Assembly: GCA_045837725.1 (NCBI GenBank) | Contig: JBEWZL010000238.1 | Location: 1-64,000, forward strand | Length of the DNA stretch: 64,000 bases | Direction of reading: 5' to 3' | Origin: Vermamoeba vermiformis | Taxonomy: Eukaryota > Tubulinea > Echinamoebida | Part shown: positions 9,474 to 19,982 of the stretch, one piece after another | Layout: each line of letters starts with the position of its first letter | Numbering within the stretch: the first letter of the stretch is position 1 | Translations under genes and position numbers: made by a program | The notes under the pieces: model-generated | The model's database searches: none | What the model was told of the DNA's origin: nothing | Seen by the model: only the letters and a program-made list of their open reading frames with translations

Positions 9474-10852
9474 CATTCCAAATGCATTCAGCCATGCCAA
9501 AGCTTTTGGAAATATTCTGCACTCAATATGTGAAGAAAGACCAAATTTTGTAATTTTCATGCACAATCACACTTTTGGCACGTTACAATGTTCAGTCACT
9601 TTGCTACCCTCATATGCTACATCAAATCCAGATTTTGGAGAGGATTTTCCTTACAATGATAAGGGTATTGTCAATATTTAGTGTACTGCTTGTGTTAAAT
9701 TTAAACTCTAGTGTCTTTTGAAGAAGGAATGGCGAGTTTATTTGCCAAAACACAGCAATTAGCGTGGGAAGAGTATCTATTTTGGGACAATACATTTACT
9801 ATGCATGCAAACAAAGAGGTACATAGCCTATCAGACTCTTGCAATTCTACAAACTAATTGCAAACCAGAGTGTTCTCATAGCAGATGCCAATTCATTTGC
9901 TGCGATAGCTGCAGCAAATAAGCACTCAATCCCTGTATTTTGTCATACCCCCAACAATTTGTTTGATGTATCTTACTTTCCGAGCCCGTTTCCATATTCA
10001 GGACTCTCCATGTGGGATCTTTTGGGCAATTTGAAAAAACACTTGTGGAGTGAACGGCTGCATGATATCGTACTGAAAAAAATAGTCGTTAATACAGGAA
10101 TTACAGCTGATAAACTATATCAAAAAACTATTGACGTTCGTTACACAGCCCTGATTGATCTTCCAACACTTTCTTGGGGAAATGTGCGGGTTGTATCTCC
10201 TATCTTCATGCACCGCCAACAACCTAAAAATTATGGACCTAAATTGCTTGTATCCTTTGGAACACTTGTTTATCCATTAGAACCTTTAATTGATACCATT
10301 GTGAGTGACTTGGTGGCACTTTCTAAAGAAAACCCTGACACTGAAATAACATGGATAGCCCCTACAAATTTTAAGCAAATAAGGGATAAAGTTGAAGGAT
10401 ATGATTGCTTTGAGGTCAAGCAATGGGCTGACATTCAGGCTAGTTTGTGTGGAGGTAACTACAGCTTGTATATAACCCATGGAGGTCATAATTCAATCAT
10501 GGAATCTCTGTATTGTGGAGTACCTATAATAGTGACTCCCTTAAATTTTGACCAATTGGACAACGCTTATAGGGTAGAATATCATGGATTTGGGATGTCT
10601 TTGAGCAGGAATTTATCAAAGGGAACATTGCTAAAGGCTGTGAACGATATCAAATCGGATGATATTTACAGAAAAAATCTAAATAGAGCCTCTTTAATCC
10701 TTAAAGATCAACCGTTAGCTTCAAATGAAGCAAAAAAGGTGTTCTTTTCATTTATTCATCAATTGCAAAGCCCAGGCATTTTTCAGAGCATTAAAATGCA
10801 GTTGGCTGGGTTGTATGGACAATTTAAGATGGTATTGAATAACTTTCTGTAA
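9379..10852 (+). CDS. UDP-glycosyltransferase (GT1/UGT)
   Basis: Exons 9379-9664, 9712-9763 and 9835-10852 join in frame to 451 residues. The N-terminal half has the acceptor-binding start SKVFVSIPNAFSHAKAFG, including the conserved SH. The C-terminal half has the UGT signature: LLVSFGTLVYPLE, then THGGHNSIMESLYCGVPI, then TPLNFDQLDNAYRVE. Such enzymes transfer a sugar from a UDP-sugar to small lipophilic acceptors. The predicted N-terminus MLVLEL...LFFFLG is hydrophobic and could be a signal peptide. No C-terminal membrane anchor or di-lysine tail is seen, unlike animal UGTs. The start is uncertain because the first exon overlaps the prenyltransferase-like frame; a fusion transcript from 8967 is possible. 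The second intron (9764-9834, gtggga donor) was chosen because it alone keeps the frame. Confidence 0.85.
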
Positions 10853-11088
10853 ATTTGGACAGCAATAAAACAAGACAGAATTTCGTTGGGGGTGGGCTCG
10901 GATTGAATTCACTCAAAATCACGTAATTTGATTGACATTTAAATATTTTAACGTTCCATTGATTTTACTACATTGTCATCAATACGATTGCCTTATTTTA
11001 TATAATCTTTGTATTGATATGCAATTGGACTGAAATATGATTGCCGTCAAATAATATAACGAAATAAAAGCGTAATTATACTCAGAAG

Positions 11089-11240
11089 TCAATATCCTGA
11101 GTCGAGGAGATAATTCGGTTGGGTGGTGAATTTTTGTTTATTTTTTCATTATTTTTTTGGATGTGATGGTCTTGACAGTTTTCTATTCAATATTTAAATA
11201 AAATTTTTATTCATTTTTTTGGATGTGATAGTCTTGTGAA
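11089..11240 (+). repeat. Dispersed repeat with two GGATGTGATAGTCTTG boxes, copy 2
   Basis: Same organisation and orientation as the copy at 6305-6467: AAGTCAATATCCTGAG lead, then GGATGTGATGGTCTTG (11159-11174) and GGATGTGATAGTCTTG (11221-11236) around the CAATATTTAAATAAAA core. It lies between the convergent ends of the glycosyltransferase and the seven-helix gene, so it is not a promoter element at this site. The rest of 10853-11506 is AT-rich with no gene seen. Confidence 0.75.
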
Positions 11241-11506
11241 AAGAATATGAACAAAATTACTATCGAAATTCGCTCTAATATATTCAAAATGTGAATACTG
11301 CATATTTAAATATATTTCAATGAATGAAAATTCTATGATGCTTGGCATCATTGTTTTAAATACTTAACGCATCAATGAGAGATTTCAATTAAAATGCCTT
11401 CAAAAGTGATGATATCAAATGAATTACATCTAATCCCACCCCCGTTGTTTCAAACTCTGTTTATTGAATTTTCAAAAACCAATAGAATTACACAATCTGG
11501 TATTTT

Positions 11507-13069
11507 TTATGATGAAGATTTCGTTGTTCCTAGTGTGGAAACTCCAGAGTACTTTCCTTTGTACTTCTTTAAGTTTGGAACAAAACTTAAAATTAATCCC
11601 AAAGAAATCATGGTTTGGAACATTTGTCCACACCAGAATAAAGCTCTGTAACCTTCAGGACCACCAGCAAAACCAGAAAACACGTACAAATTTAAGAATA
11701 TAAGGCCTAAAAATCCTAGCATTACTGACGAATGAGCAACAACCACCTATCGTAAAACAAAATAAGATGATGTTTACAACCAGCAAACAACTTACTTTCC
11801 CAAGAGCAAGTTCAGCATCTTTTGTTTTAGCACGCTTTGATTGAAAAGCGATCAACTTAATCATGGTGTACAAGTAATAAATGGCAGGCACCAAATATGC
11901 AGCGCTGAATATAATTTGATAGGCCAGAATAGTTTCAAATTTAACTCCACCATAAGCTCGTGCAATTTCAAAGGCATACTCAAAAATCAACAGTCCACTT
12001 GCCATTATAAAGAAGGGGATAAAGAGGCGATTAATAAACTGTGTGACTCTCAAAGTTGTCATGCTCAAAATTTCATGCCTACCAAATTGTTAACTTTAAT
12101 CGATGAGTACTATGTTTGATAATTACCAGAAAGAAATAGTGAGAATAGCTGCAACAAACGTTAACGGAGCACCATGTCCAAAAGTGATAGCAAAAATGGC
12201 ATTGGGGTATAGTTTTCTTGTAGCGCAAGGATCAACAATCCACTCAAACAGTGAAACTACAAAGACTATTAGTCTAAAAAAGGAATAAAAGAGTATTCTC
12301 GTACATATAGCATTATAAAGCAAAATAAGCAAGCTGACTTGGGCAACTGAAAACTGAAATCCAACAGACTTTCTGAATTGGATAAGTTTAACCACCGACA
12401 AGACTAATCTAACCAAACAGCATGCAGCTGCAAAAACTTGTGCTGCAATCCACAAACCACTGCTTTCAACCATTGCCCACGGGTTAATTCCTGAAAACAG
12501 TTGTTAGCCAATAATAAAAAAAAGAGTTTTTACTGCAATACCAAACACTATAGATACATCAGCAGAATTTCCTTTTCCAAGGTAGTCCCACAACTTCAGC
12601 CCATCATTTAAGCCAATCTCCACAATAGGCATTACAATGTCATCTGTAGCATAATACTTTTCGTTTGCGTACTCCTCAAATCCCGGGGCCTCTGTAAAAA
12701 AAAATTGAGCTAAATATCAATCTTCAAGGAGTGGACTTGAAAGTTCTTACCAAGACGGAATGTGATAATCACAATAGCTCTTGGAATAAGAGGGAAAAAA
12801 TTGCGAAGATAAAAATCTGTTGCTAATCCTGAATTAAAAACCAATAAGATGTTTCCAGGCAACCAAGTAGTCAGATTAGCAATGCTGGTGAGAGTGCCAT
12901 TCATTGAAGATCCAATTAAATTAGGAGGTGTGCCCTTGTACGTAATTGTTGCAGCAAAATATTGTCCAGCAATCTCAGGTGGCGAGTTCACCTGAAGAAA
13001 ACCTGTAGGAGGGGGTTGGCAAGCACAAAAAGTGATTGCTGCAAGAAAAACAACAAATTTTAGCATCAT
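11507..13069 (-). CDS. Seven-helix membrane protein with ectodomain
   Basis: Five exons (12751-13069, 12542-12691, 12127-12490, 11796-12078, 11507-11746) join in frame to 451 residues. A signal peptide (MMLKFVVFLAAITFCACQ) leads a lumenal or extracellular domain of about 150 residues; its PRAIVIITFRLGEAPGFEEYA and DDIVMPIVEIG segments recall a protease-associated (PA) domain, which is tentative. About seven hydrophobic helices follow (for example LLILLYNAICTRILF, FIPFFIMASGLLIFEYAF and VMLGFLGLIFLNLYVF). The C-tail is Lys/Ser-rich. The plan (signal, ectodomain, 7TM, short tail) fits a receptor or ion/lipid membrane protein, but I recognise no named family. Its place inside the cluster suggests sensing or handling of the product, as inference only. 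Confidence 0.75.
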
Positions 13070-13207
13070 TTGTTCTATTTTTGTTCAAAATAATATAATC
13101 TGAATTTTCGAACCGCCCACACATTAAAAATGAGACTTTTGAATTAAAAAAATTGTTTGAGAACTCAACACAAGCAAGACTGTCGCCTCTATAATATGAA
13201 TGAACTT

Positions 13208-13485
13208 TTATTTCTGGCAATAGTGAAGTCTTAAAAAAGTTACCCAAGTATTCCTTCTGGTTACCATTTAATCAATCAATGAGTCTTACCTTGTAGCCTT
13301 TGTCTTGTTGCACAAGCTCAGCCTCCAATTCTGCTTCAATATCCACCCTCTTGAGCGAATCAGGTTTTGAGTTCCATTCTCGTTTATTTTTTCTTTCCGT
13401 CAAGGAAGTCGTTCAACCATTCATTTCACTATTTTGAGATTTTTGTACCTGCATACATTGAATTCAACCAGTTACTGTTGAGCAT
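13208..13485 (-). CDS. Possible 45-residue charged protein
   Basis: Candidate exons 13457-13485, 13290-13392 and 13208-13213 give MLNSNWLNSIKNKREWNS, then DIEAELEAELVQQDKGYKK. The middle exon has convincing protein-like composition and a good gtaaga donor; the first exon uses a gtatgc donor. The last exon would be only AAA TAA, which is weak. Without a family match this may equally be a relic exon of an older gene. The rest of 13070-13629 shows no other gene; it holds the promoter of the seven-helix gene. Confidence 0.3.
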
Positions 13486-13629
13486 GAGCTTTCACCCCAA
13501 CTTAATTGGCAATCCTTATAAAAGAGTAGATTAAAAGTGCCTTTTAACAATACAATGTGACATGAGCACACTGCCTATAATTTCTAGCTACCATTAGACT
13601 TTTTGCTTTTGAGAAAGATTTTTGAAGGC

Positions 13630-14919
13630 TCATTGATTTATGTTGCAAGCTTTGCTGGCTTGCCTGTTACAGTGCTTTGCTAAAGCGTAAACATATGCTT
13701 GAGGGTTTCCAATTGTAGGCTCTGGAATAACTGAGGCGTCACATACACGGATATTTTTGCATCCAGACATCAACAATTGAGTATCCACCACAGTTCCAAT
13801 GGAACAGGTTCCAACAGGGTGAGAAAAAGACTTTAAGGCATTTATGTCAATGTTTGACTTCCAATTGCTGCAAAGAACAGGAGATTTATCAAACAATGAT
13901 TGCAGCTTATCTAAAATTTTCATCCATTTTTCCCTATTGTAATCGGTCTGAAACTGGAGCTGTCCTCCTGGGAAAAAATTATTTGCTTTACATTCCAATC
14001 CTCCTTCACATTTTGAATCAAGGAGAGCAACTTGAAACTTGAAACCAGAATTTCCTTTCAATTTTCCAATCCCAAACTGGAATTGGAAGTCAGGGTATTT
14101 GAGTGCCTGGTCACTTTTCCAAAAACCAATGTACAATGAAGTTTTATCTGCTGGAAGATTGGTGGTAAACGTCCAGCAAGTGTGATCACTAAGGTTACAA
14201 CCAACTTCCTTCAAAATATGTTCGGGCAATCCAGATTTCAGTAAAATATGTGGGGATCCAAAAGCTCCTGCACACAAGATGAGTTCTCCTTCTACTTTAA
14301 ATTCTCCTTTGGAGGTGACTATTGATGATGCCACAACTTTCCCATCCTCCTCTCTCCAATTGATTTTTTCCACTGCTACATCAGTAACTATATGTAAGTT
14401 AGGACTTTCTTTGCCTAGAATATAATGTGAGTAGCTAGACACTCTATTCCTTCCATCACTTGTAATTGGAAGAGGAAAAATCCCTTCCTCAACGCTTGTT
14501 GTTACTGGCTTTATCTTTAGTTGGAAGACATCTGCCATATTATTAATGAATTCACTCAAAAGATCACAGTCATTGTTCTCAATAATTGTACAAATAGGAA
14601 TCTCCTTTTCAAGCTCTTCCCAATAATCACTGAAATCTTTGGACAGGCCAAGATTTGCCAGCCAAGGTGTGTCATTATAGCGAACCCAGACTCCTCCATT
14701 TACTGAAGAACTTCCTCCTAATCCTTCACCCAGAATAGCTGGTAACTGAGTGGTGGAGTAGTTTTTTATCAACTCTGCACTATAGTCACCATTAAAAAAA
14801 AGTCCAAATGAAGTTGGGGCCGGCCCTTTTTCATACAATGTCACAATTGCATTTTTTGATAACATAGCAGCCAGTGCACATCCCCCAGTGCCTCCACCAA
14901 CAATTGTAAAATGTTTCAT
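13630..14919 (-). CDS. GMC-type FAD oxidoreductase 1
   Basis: Intronless, 429 residues from ATG 14919 (the upstream in-frame TTG is not needed). The FAD-binding motif VGGGTGGCALAAML is at residues about 6-19; the second GMC signature appears as EGLGGSSSVNGGVWVRY; GELILCAGAFGSPHILLKSG is the third. The C-terminal active-site block reads SHPVGTCSIGTVVDTQLL and RVCDASVIPEPTIGNPQAYVY, with the conserved His. GMC enzymes oxidise alcohols or sugars with FAD. The protein is shorter than the usual 530-600 residues, with the substrate domain reduced. It is paralogous to the gene at 16792-18072 and divergent from the ABC transporter over 111 bases. Confidence 0.92.
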   Translation of the reverse strand: MKHFTIVGGGTGGCALAAMLSKNAIVTLYEKGPAPTSFGLFFNGDYSAELIKNYSTTQLPAILGEGLGGSSSVNGGVWVRYNDTPWLANLGLSKDFSDYWEELEKEIPICTIIENNDCDLLSEFINNMADVFQLKIKPVTTSVEEGIFPLPITSDGRNRVSSYSHYILGKESPNLHIVTDVAVEKINWREEDGKVVASSIVTSKGEFKVEGELILCAGAFGSPHILLKSGLPEHILKEVGCNLSDHTCWTFTTNLPADKTSLYIGFWKSDQALKYPDFQFQFGIGKLKGNSGFKFQVALLDSKCEGGLECKANNFFPGGQLQFQTDYNREKWMKILDKLQSLFDKSPVLCSNWKSNIDINALKSFSHPVGTCSIGTVVDTQLLMSGCKNIRVCDASVIPEPTIGNPQAYVYALAKHCNRQASKACNINQ

Positions 14920-15030
14920 GTTCTTGTTGTCCAAAATTGTTTATTAGCAAAAATCTAACGGCTCATGCGACTATTGTCCGGAAAATGAACAGATCAAAAA
15001 TTATTAATTATTTTATAGGCTCAGTACAGG
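14920..15030. promoter_or_regulatory. Divergent promoter, GMC oxidoreductase 1 / ABC transporter
   Basis: Only 111 AT-rich bases separate the two start codons, which point apart, so the promoters of both genes must lie here or overlap. No single core motif can be assigned with confidence. The arrangement implies co-expression. Confidence 0.6.
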
Positions 15031-16761
15031 ATGAAGAAGCTCCATAAGATAATTAAAGTTCACAAGTATTGGTGGTTCCTCGTACTTGTTATTATACAAT
15101 CTGGGAATTTTCCAGTGATGAGCTATTTTACAGGGAAGTTAGCTGCATCAGAGATCTACAGTGAAGAATTCTACAACATTATAATTATCCTGTCTGCAAT
15201 TTGTTTTGCATCTCTTGGACTTTTGTATATAAACACCTATTGCAGTGCTTACCTTGGAGAGAAGGAATCAAAGCACCACATTTCACGCTTTTTGGACGAG
15301 CTTTGTAAAAAGAATATGTTGTGGATGGATAAACAAACTATTGGTGCTATTTCGTCTTCCGTTATGGAAACTAAAAATCTAGGCGCAACCCTTAATAACA
15401 CTTATCCAGATTTGCTTCGCAATATTTTTTCCATAGTATGGTTTGCTGTCATTGTTGGATTAATCCACCCCTATTTTACAGCTTTATTAGTTGGTCAAGG
15501 ACTACTGACAGTTCTTGCAATATATGCAATTCGAAAACCTTTGATTAATACTGCTATGAGGAAGCAGCAATATGAGCAAACATTTTTCTCAAGTCTAACA
15601 GAATTCCTTTACAATTGGAAAACAGTTAAAGTTTTTCAATATCAAGATTATGTTGTGAACAAGTTGAAGAAAATACAAAAGGAATCTCTAAAGACAACTT
15701 CTAAACTTGGTACACTTACTAGCATTGGCGCTACTCTATCTACTGCAGTAGCTTTTGGGGGGTTTATAGGATCAGCATTTCTGGGATTATACATTGCAAG
15801 TTTGCAGAGTATTAAATATGCAGAGTTATACCCAGTTTGGACTGCAACGCTAAATTTTGGAATTATGGTCAGAGCAGTTACACAAAAATACAATGAGCTG
15901 TTGACATCTTCACAAGGAGCAAAAAGAGTATCATCTACACTTGCCTTGGGAGAGGGCTTAGATGCAACTACAGAGCTTAACGAAGTACCTCAACATTGGG
16001 GAATTGAGCTCAAAAATCTCTCGTTTGCAATAAAAAACAAAACGATTCTACATCACTTATCTCTCAATATTCCAGAGCGAACGATGGCAGCTTTTGTTGG
16101 AAGCTCTGGAGCAGGAAAATCAACTTTGATGTGCATTTTACTGAAACTGTTGCAAGGATATGAAGGAGAATTTAAGGTTGGAGATGTAGATTGTTGTAAC
16201 GTGACTGCCTCCACCTATCTGGCAAATGTTTCTTACGTTCCCCAAGAGTTTTGTATTTTCAACACAACAATTGAAGAAAACATTAGAATAGGAAACATAA
16301 ATGCAAGTTTGGAAGAAATTGAAGAAGCTGCAGCAAAAGCTTCTTTACATGACTATATAATGCAACTTCCAGAAGGTTATAAAACAATTGTTGGAGAGAG
16401 AGGAGTTCAATTATCAGGAGGACAAAGACAAAGGCTAGCAATAGCAAGAGCTCTAGCCAAAAAGCCCAGAATTTTAATTCTTGATGAAGCCACAAGTGCA
16501 TTAGATTCAGCCACTGAGGCTGATATTCAAGAGAGTATCAATAACATTGCCAATCAGTGCACTATTATAATTGTGGCACATCGGCTAAGTACCATTAAGA
16601 AAGCAAACTGTATTTATGTAATGCAAGAGGGACGTTTGATCGAGCAGGGAGATTACTCTTCTTTATTGGCAATGGAAGGAGTATTTAGTAATATGGTGAA
16701 GGCTCAAGAACTCACTTCCACTAAATTTATCAACCAAAGACAGAGAAGCACAACAATGTAA
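15031..16761 (+). CDS. ABC half-transporter, ABCB-like exporter
   Basis: Intronless, 576 residues. Residues 1-310 hold about six membrane helices (FLVLVIIQSGNFPVMSYF first). The nucleotide-binding domain has Walker A GSSGAGKST (about 357-365), Q-loop YVPQEFCIF, signature LSGGQRQRLAIARAL (about 460), Walker B ILILDEATSALD (about 480) and the H-loop AHRLST (about 515). The one-membrane-domain, one-ATPase order is that of type-I exporters that dimerise. Within the cluster it is the natural candidate for export, or vacuolar loading, of the product. It is divergent from GMC 1 and convergent with GMC 2, ending 30 bases from it. Lack of introns and high similarity in layout to bacterial half-exporters allow a transfer origin. 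Confidence 0.95.
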   Translation: MKKLHKIIKVHKYWWFLVLVIIQSGNFPVMSYFTGKLAASEIYSEEFYNIIIILSAICFASLGLLYINTYCSAYLGEKESKHHISRFLDELCKKNMLWMDKQTIGAISSSVMETKNLGATLNNTYPDLLRNIFSIVWFAVIVGLIHPYFTALLVGQGLLTVLAIYAIRKPLINTAMRKQQYEQTFFSSLTEFLYNWKTVKVFQYQDYVVNKLKKIQKESLKTTSKLGTLTSIGATLSTAVAFGGFIGSAFLGLYIASLQSIKYAELYPVWTATLNFGIMVRAVTQKYNELLTSSQGAKRVSSTLALGEGLDATTELNEVPQHWGIELKNLSFAIKNKTILHHLSLNIPERTMAAFVGSSGAGKSTLMCILLKLLQGYEGEFKVGDVDCCNVTASTYLANVSYVPQEFCIFNTTIEENIRIGNINASLEEIEEAAAKASLHDYIMQLPEGYKTIVGERGVQLSGGQRQRLAIARALAKKPRILILDEATSALDSATEADIQESINNIANQCTIIIVAHRLSTIKKANCIYVMQEGRLIEQGDYSSLLAMEGVFSNMVKAQELTSTKFINQRQRSTTM

Positions 16762-16791
16762 AGAATCTAATTAAAAAAGTAGTGCTACCAT

Positions 16792-18072
16792 TTATTGCAA
16801 TAAATTAGTCAGTCTCACAGCATTTGCATACACAAAAGCCTGAGGATTACCTAAGGTTGGCTCTGGGATGATTGAAGCATCACATATACGAATATTAGAG
16901 CTCCTTTTTAGCAAAAAACTGTGAGGCTCTGTCACTTTACCCAATTGACACGTTCCTACAAAATGCTGGAAAGAATGGATATTATTTTTTGACAGCTTAT
17001 CTTTCCAACCAGAGCACAAAGGGTGTGAAAATATTTTTTCTAATTTTGGAAAGACCAAATCCCATTTATCTTCATCATATGAAGTGAGAGGAGGAGAATT
17101 AATTTCAGGAAAGTCTTGCCCATTTGAGCAGGGAGATAGTGAACCAGAAGAGTTAGATTTGAGAAAAGCAATCTGAAAGAAGAATGCAGGACTATCATCT
17201 TTTGGAACAGCACAGCCAAATTGTACCTGGAAATCTGGGAAGGGCTCGTCTTTGGAGCTTTTAAAAAACATAGCATAGATGGAGGGGTTCAATGCTTTAC
17301 AGGGAGTGAAAAACTCCAAGCAAGGGTGATCCCTTAAATTTTGTCCAATTTCGGGAATTTCGATGTGCAAGTTTGAGTTAAAAAGTATTTGAGGAGTTCC
17401 AAATGAGCCAGCACATAAAATTACTTCGCCATCAACATCAAACCTTCCTTTTTCACATATTACCCCTGTTGCTTTTATTAATCCATTTTCCTTTGTCCAT
17501 TCCAAATGACTAACAGCACAATTTTCTTGGACTTTCAAATGACTTATGTTTGCTGTAATTTTCTCTTGCAAGAATGCAGTGTAGCTTGAGACACGACTCT
17601 GCCCAATCCTAGTTAAAGGAATTCGAAAAATCCCCTCTGTGACGTAGTTTGATGGCTGAATGACCGGCACATTAAATTCAACTGACATCATGTTGGCAAA
17701 CTCTTCAACTGCTTCATTTTTCTCAGAAGGTTCAATTGGAATAGTTTTTTCAAGCATATTCCAAATAGAATCAAATTCCATCTTCATGTCAAAGTTGTCA
17801 AGCCAAGTTTGGTATTGCGAAGGACTTCTGATCCAAACTGAGCCATTAACTGAGGATCCTCCTCCAAATACATTTGGAATTATTATTCTGTCTCCTTTGC
17901 AATTCAATTCAGTAATTGCTCTTTTGTTGACAAAACCATTCACAGTTAAGAAGAAATCAGTTGGCTGTTGCCCCCTTTCTATCAAAGCTATGTTGGATGT
18001 TTTGCTTAATTCGCCTGCAACAATGCATCCTGCAGTTCCTCCTCCAATAATAATAAAGCTTCTTGAGTTCAT
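16792..18072 (-). CDS. GMC-type FAD oxidoreductase 2
   Basis: Intronless, 426 residues from ATG 18072. It has the same plan as the paralogue at 13630-14919: IIGGGTAGCIVAGELSK for FAD, FGGGSSVNGSVWIRSP, GEVILCAGSFGTPQILF, and the C-terminal block QHFVGTCQLGK with RICDASIIPEPTLGNPQAF. The catalytic His (QHF) is kept. Like its partner it is about 100 residues shorter than typical GMC enzymes. The two copies flank the ABC transporter, so the duplication probably preceded or accompanied its insertion. The 235-base gap to the FAD oxidase gene at 18308 is a second divergent promoter. Confidence 0.92.
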   Translation of the reverse strand: MNSRSFIIIGGGTAGCIVAGELSKTSNIALIERGQQPTDFFLTVNGFVNKRAITELNCKGDRIIIPNVFGGGSSVNGSVWIRSPSQYQTWLDNFDMKMEFDSIWNMLEKTIPIEPSEKNEAVEEFANMMSVEFNVPVIQPSNYVTEGIFRIPLTRIGQSRVSSYTAFLQEKITANISHLKVQENCAVSHLEWTKENGLIKATGVICEKGRFDVDGEVILCAGSFGTPQILFNSNLHIEIPEIGQNLRDHPCLEFFTPCKALNPSIYAMFFKSSKDEPFPDFQVQFGCAVPKDDSPAFFFQIAFLKSNSSGSLSPCSNGQDFPEINSPPLTSYDEDKWDLVFPKLEKIFSHPLCSGWKDKLSKNNIHSFQHFVGTCQLGKVTEPHSFLLKRSSNIRICDASIIPEPTLGNPQAFVYANAVRLTNLLQ

Positions 18073-18307
18073 TTTGCAACTACAATGAAAAAAAGAGCTG
18101 TTAATTTAAAAGCCCATTTGCAACACCTTTAATAAAATTATGATACTGTACACAACAATCTGAGCCTTTTGCCCGTACTTTCAATCAAGACTCACCTCAA
18201 CAAGTAAAATAACAACAAAATTCAAAATTTCCTTGTTGAAAAAATCCATTTTTGGCTGTTCACAGAAGTCCACACCTGATTGAATGAATAACTAATTCAA
18301 CCTTACA

Positions 18308-19839
18308 ATGGAATCGCTAAACATAAAAGGTAGATCAGCAATTATGAGCTTGTGGTAATTTTGTTTTTTAGGACATGTGCTTATGCCATCAGATGCTGAA
18401 TATCAATTGCGAAAAGACCGAGTTTATAACAAGAGATTTACCCAATTGTATGTCCTTTTTACCATTTCTGCACTTCTAATGCATTGACAAGCTGCCCTGA
18501 AATGATTTGCGTTCCAAGCAACACTGCTGATGTGATAGAAATAGTCAGATTTGCAAGCAAAAATGGAAAAGCAATAATTGTTCGATGTGGAGGGCATTCA
18601 ATGACTGGTCTCAGTGCATGCAAGGAAGGAGAGATTTTGGTAGACATGTCATTGATGAACAGAGTAGCGTTTAATAAGGAGAATGAAATAGCAATAATTG
18701 ACGGGGGATGTTTACTAGCTGATGTCAATTTTGGCCTAGCTACCCATAATAAGGCTATTCCTGTTGGTGATATGGGACTTGTTGGTATTTCAGGTTTAAC
18801 ACTCAATGGAGGGTTTGGAGCCTTAACAAACTCGTTTGGACTTACCCTAGACCATGTTGAACAAGTTGAAATAGTCACTGGGCAAGGGGAAGCCATAACT
18901 GCCAATAGCCATACCAATTCTGATGTTTTCACTGTCATTAAACAAGGCTGTTCTGCTGGTCGATATTTGGGAGTCATAACATCTTTTTCGATCAAGACTT
19001 GTTCAGTGCCTAGTCAAGTTTTTGGTGGGATAGCTAAAAAGAAAGTGCAACATGTTGCAAGTGAAATTTCTTCATGGGTAAACTACTGTGTGGCAAATCC
19101 AACCAACTTTGTTGGCTGTTACTTATTTGGAGTTGAGGATGCCACTGCAGGTAATCACCAGCTCTTCTTTCCAAAATGATCTGACATCTTGCTAGAAATT
19201 GTCTTTAACTACATGGTAATGGAATGCGAGGGCCCCGCTAAGGACTCACTCAAGGCACTTCTTGGTGAATCACCCAAAGTAGATTACTATGCTGAGGCCT
19301 TAAACAAACTTAGTAAGAAATTTGTTAACGATCATATGGGATTTAATTAACTATCTTTGTCTAGCTCCTTTGTTGGCTGAAAAGGAGTGCAGAATGTGTA
19401 GTGTGGAAATGTTGGTCCCTTCTTGGAATGATGATACCAGCCACCAGATTGAGGAAATTTGGAAGGCTGTAGTTGCACATGTAAGTTGATTTGGCACATT
19501 GCCGTAAATAATGCAACCACACATAGGGCTTTTTGAGAAGCAAAAGTATCATTTTCATTCATTATGCAAAGCCACCAAACCGAAGTGAAATGTTTTGGTT
19601 GCAATGTATTATTGGATGGGACAAAGAAAGTGATGATATGCAAGCATTGGCAGTTGCTGAAAAAGCGAGAATTGGTGTACGAAACATTATGAGCAAGTTT
19701 AGCAACATTAATACAGGCTGGCAATTAGATCGTCAACTTGTTAGACAAGTTAAACAGAAGGTAAAGTCAATTTTCTACTTCTCAAAGCTTACTCCTACTT
19801 TAGGTTGATCCGCTTAACGTTTTCCCATGTTTGAAATAA
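18308..19839 (+). CDS. Berberine-bridge/BBE-like FAD-linked oxidase
   Basis: Seven exons (18308-18329, 18372-18447, 18492-19150, 19196-19312, 19365-19480, 19572-19760, 19804-19839) join in frame to 404 residues. The N-terminal PCMH FAD domain has RFTQFCPEMICVPSNTADV and VRCGGHSMTG, whose His normally bonds FAD covalently. The VGISGLTLNGGFGALTNSFGL block follows. The Cys of bicovalent family members, normally just before the GGGxG block, is not seen, so single attachment is expected. The protein ends VDPLNVFPCLK, matching the family's Y-D-P-x-N-x-F end. These enzymes perform two-electron oxidations, often ring closures, in natural-product pathways. It converges on the P450 gene with 143 bases between stops. 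Confidence 0.92.
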
Positions 19840-19982
19840 ACCAAAATTAAAACTCAAGGCTTCAAATTTACGTAGATGCCTATGATAGGTGAGGAATCTT
19901 TTTCCCATTACTTCTTGAAAACCAAGGTCCAATAACATACAAATTTACTCTTTTTAAAAACCAAGGTAATTTTACAATAGAT

